A stretch of 64,000 bases of DNA, taken from contig DAORKJ010000012.1 of NCBI GenBank assembly GCA_035439505.1, positions 1-64,000 on the forward strand, read 5' to 3'. This document shows positions 62,820-64,000 of the stretch, piece by piece; position 1 is the first letter of the stretch, and each line of letters opens with the position of its first letter. The position numbers were made by a program, and so were the translations under genes. Source of the stretch: UBA7236 sp035439505 (GTDB lineage Bacteria; Bacteroidota; Bacteroidia; Chitinophagales; BACL12). The notes beneath the pieces were generated by a model that saw nothing but the letters and a program-made list of their open reading frames with translations, did not search any database and had not been told where the DNA came from.

Positions 62820-62827
62820 CAAAATTA
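62820..62827 (-). promoter_or_regulatory. -7 promoter element of the desaturase gene
   Basis: TAATTTTG on the minus strand is a perfect TAnnTTTG, 39 bases before the ATG. A TTG lies only 15 bases further up, shorter than the usual spacing. Confidence 0.4.
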
Positions 62828-62845
62828 GTGCATTTCGGGCAGCAA

Positions 62846-63376
62846 TCAGTGCAGTTTACTAATTATTTGCCTTATTTGTCGGTCATGGTGCATCAAATGG
62901 TCATTCAAAAATTGAATGGTTTGATATAAATTGATACGTCCGGCAAGTGGGTGTTTAAAAATTGCCTTTTGATTTAACTCAACAGGATACCGATTAATAA
63001 ATTCCTCCAATGCCTGCAGGTTTTTCTTTACCCCTTGTTGAATGTGTTCAATTGTGGTGACTTCTGGAACATTATCTACACCTTTTGGTGCTTTAATTTT
63101 AATTGGACTAATTAACACGAATTTAATCAGCCAATAGCGAAGTGTACTTTTAAAACCGGCAACCGGAATTAATTCAGGTTGTGTAATTTTTTTATTTAAA
63201 TAAAGGATAGTGAATCCAAACGACATTTGTAAATGCTCCATTATTTGACCACAACTCCATTTATCTGCTTCAGGATTCTTATTTAATTGATTTACATTTA
63301 ATGTGCTTACCAATTCCAATAAATTGGTATAATTACTTTTTAATTTATTAAATACTTCGATATGTTGCCGGGCCAT
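62846..63376 (-). CDS. DinB-family protein
   Basis: This 176-residue four-helix-bundle protein has WSCGQIMEHLQMS (first His of the metal site, ~42-54) and FLNDHLMHHDRQIRQI near the C-terminus (further His residues), the DinB_2 pattern. Members are probably metal-dependent transferases of unknown substrate. The start codon lies 13 bases after the metallophosphoesterase stop, so the two are probably one transcript. It shares only the fold pattern with the DinB protein at 8240-8758, and the two are not close paralogues. Confidence 0.85.
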   Translation of the reverse strand: MARQHIEVFNKLKSNYTNLLELVSTLNVNQLNKNPEADKWSCGQIMEHLQMSFGFTILYLNKKITQPELIPVAGFKSTLRYWLIKFVLISPIKIKAPKGVDNVPEVTTIEHIQQGVKKNLQALEEFINRYPVELNQKAIFKHPLAGRINLYQTIQFLNDHLMHHDRQIRQIISKLH

Positions 63377-63389
63377 TCACAAATATACC

Positions 63390-64000
63390 TTATTTATTAT
63401 CTGATGCTAATGTAAATACGGTTATTTCTGGTAAAATACCCACCCTTCCCGGATAACCAATAACACCAAATCCTCGATTCACATATAGATGCTGGTTATT
63501 TTTTGAATACAACCCTGCCCATTGTTTATAAATATATTTAACCGGGCTCCATTTAATATTAAATAATTCAAACCCAAATTGCATTCCATGTGTATGACCT
63601 GAAAAGGTAACATCAACTTGTGCAGGATGTTTTAATATTTCTGCTTCCCAGTGTGAAGGATCATGTGATAACAATAATACCGTAAAAGCATCATGGATAC
63701 CATGTAAGGCTGTATCTAATTTTCCATAACTATGAAACCTGCCACTGGCACTCCAGTTCTCAACGCCTGCTACCACTATTTTTTCGCCGTCTTTTTCAAT
63801 CTTCACATGTTCATTTAATAATAAACGCCAACCCATTTCACCATGTATCTTTTTTAACATGTTTAAATTGTTTTGTTTACTTTCTTCACTTGGCCAAGCG
63901 GCATAATCACCATAATCGTGATTGCCCAAAACACTGTATACACCATGAGGTGCTTGTAAATGTTTAAACACATCGACAAAACTCACCGCTTCGGTTGCTA
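63390..64000 (-). CDS. Metallophosphoesterase, C-terminal part (cut by window end)
   Basis: About 203 residues of a calcineurin-like phosphoesterase, probably of the membrane-anchored YaeI/YkuE type, are visible. GNHDYGDY (about residues 26-33 of the visible part) is the conserved GNHD box, followed by LSHDPSHWE (metal-binding His) and VTFSGHTHGMQFG (GHTH box). The N-terminal membrane anchor and the first metal box lie beyond the window edge, since the frame is open to base 64000. The in-frame GTG at 63986 is not the true start. UDP-diacylglucosamine or other phosphodiester substrates are possible. Confidence 0.88.
   Translation of the reverse strand, partial: ATEAVSFVDVFKHLQAPHGVYSVLGNHDYGDYAAWPSEESKQNNLNMLKKIHGEMGWRLLLNEHVKIEKDGEKIVVAGVENWSASGRFHSYGKLDTALHGIHDAFTVLLLSHDPSHWEAEILKHPAQVDVTFSGHTHGMQFGFELFNIKWSPVKYIYKQWAGLYSKNNQHLYVNRGFGVIGYPGRVGILPEITVFTLASDNK

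Overview
The window comes from the chromosome of a member of the Bacteroidota, most likely a Chitinophagales- or Sphingobacteriales-like lineage. The evidence is AT-rich DNA, secreted proteins ending in type IX secretion system (T9SS) sorting domains, a T9SS plug protein, TAnnTTTG-type promoter elements, OMP_b-brl and CarboxypepD_reg/TonB receptors, head-GIN, DUF2721 and DUF4369 proteins. Four runs of exactly 100 N mark scaffold joins, so this is a draft or metagenome-derived assembly. I see no rRNA, tRNA, CRISPR, insertion sequence or prophage. The region is mostly core genome with accessory surface proteins mixed in.

Layout. 1-7 kb: the end of a K+-dependent membrane pyrophosphatase, a beta-propeller T9SS cargo protein and a tandem pair of paralogous PKD-domain T9SS cargo proteins. 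7-15 kb: an AT-hook/histone-H1-like basic protein, a DinB protein, the T9SS plug protein, mazG, a sulfotransferase and a TonB-dependent receptor. 15-21.5 kb: a large membrane histidine kinase, hemL, a second histidine kinase and an OmpR-type regulator, with overlapping reading frames joining the first three. 21.6-28.6 kb: a CotH/lamin-tail T9SS protein, hemH, and the C-terminal part of an outer-membrane receptor cut by a gap. 28.8-33.5 kb: an acyl-CoA carboxylase beta subunit, an M42 peptidase, a small membrane peptide, a TlpA-like lipoprotein and a shortened GatB-like protein that has lost key residues. 33.7-40.8 kb: a three-gene secreted cluster (transglutaminase-like protein, unknown protein, SprB-repeat T9SS protein) and a giant beta-helix T9SS protein. 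40.9-46.3 kb: corA, dapF with a downstream orphan gene, htrA, and pdhB. 46.5-53.4 kb: an ECF sigma factor with a membrane partner carrying a beta-solenoid, then an operon for peptidoglycan-type or D-amino-acid peptide breakdown (serine hydrolase/D-aminoacylase fusion, DUF1611, dipeptide epimerase). 53.5-64 kb: an FG-GAP/UnbV T9SS protein, an acetyltransferase, small envelope proteins, a large outer-membrane barrel whose signal peptide appears to start at a non-ATG codon, a fatty-acid desaturase, a DinB protein and a metallophosphoesterase cut by the window end.

How the genes fit together. Secretion is the dominant theme: seven proteins carry T9SS C-terminal signals and one gene encodes the plug of the T9SS translocon. 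Haem synthesis (hemL, hemH) lies next to two-component signalling genes. Envelope homeostasis is covered by htrA, the ECF sigma pair, the murein-peptide operon, dapF and the desaturase. I found no clear defence or mobile system. The strongest candidates for undescribed biology are the GatB-like remnant, the transglutaminase-like cluster, the hemL/kinase overlap and the ECF sigma/beta-solenoid pair.
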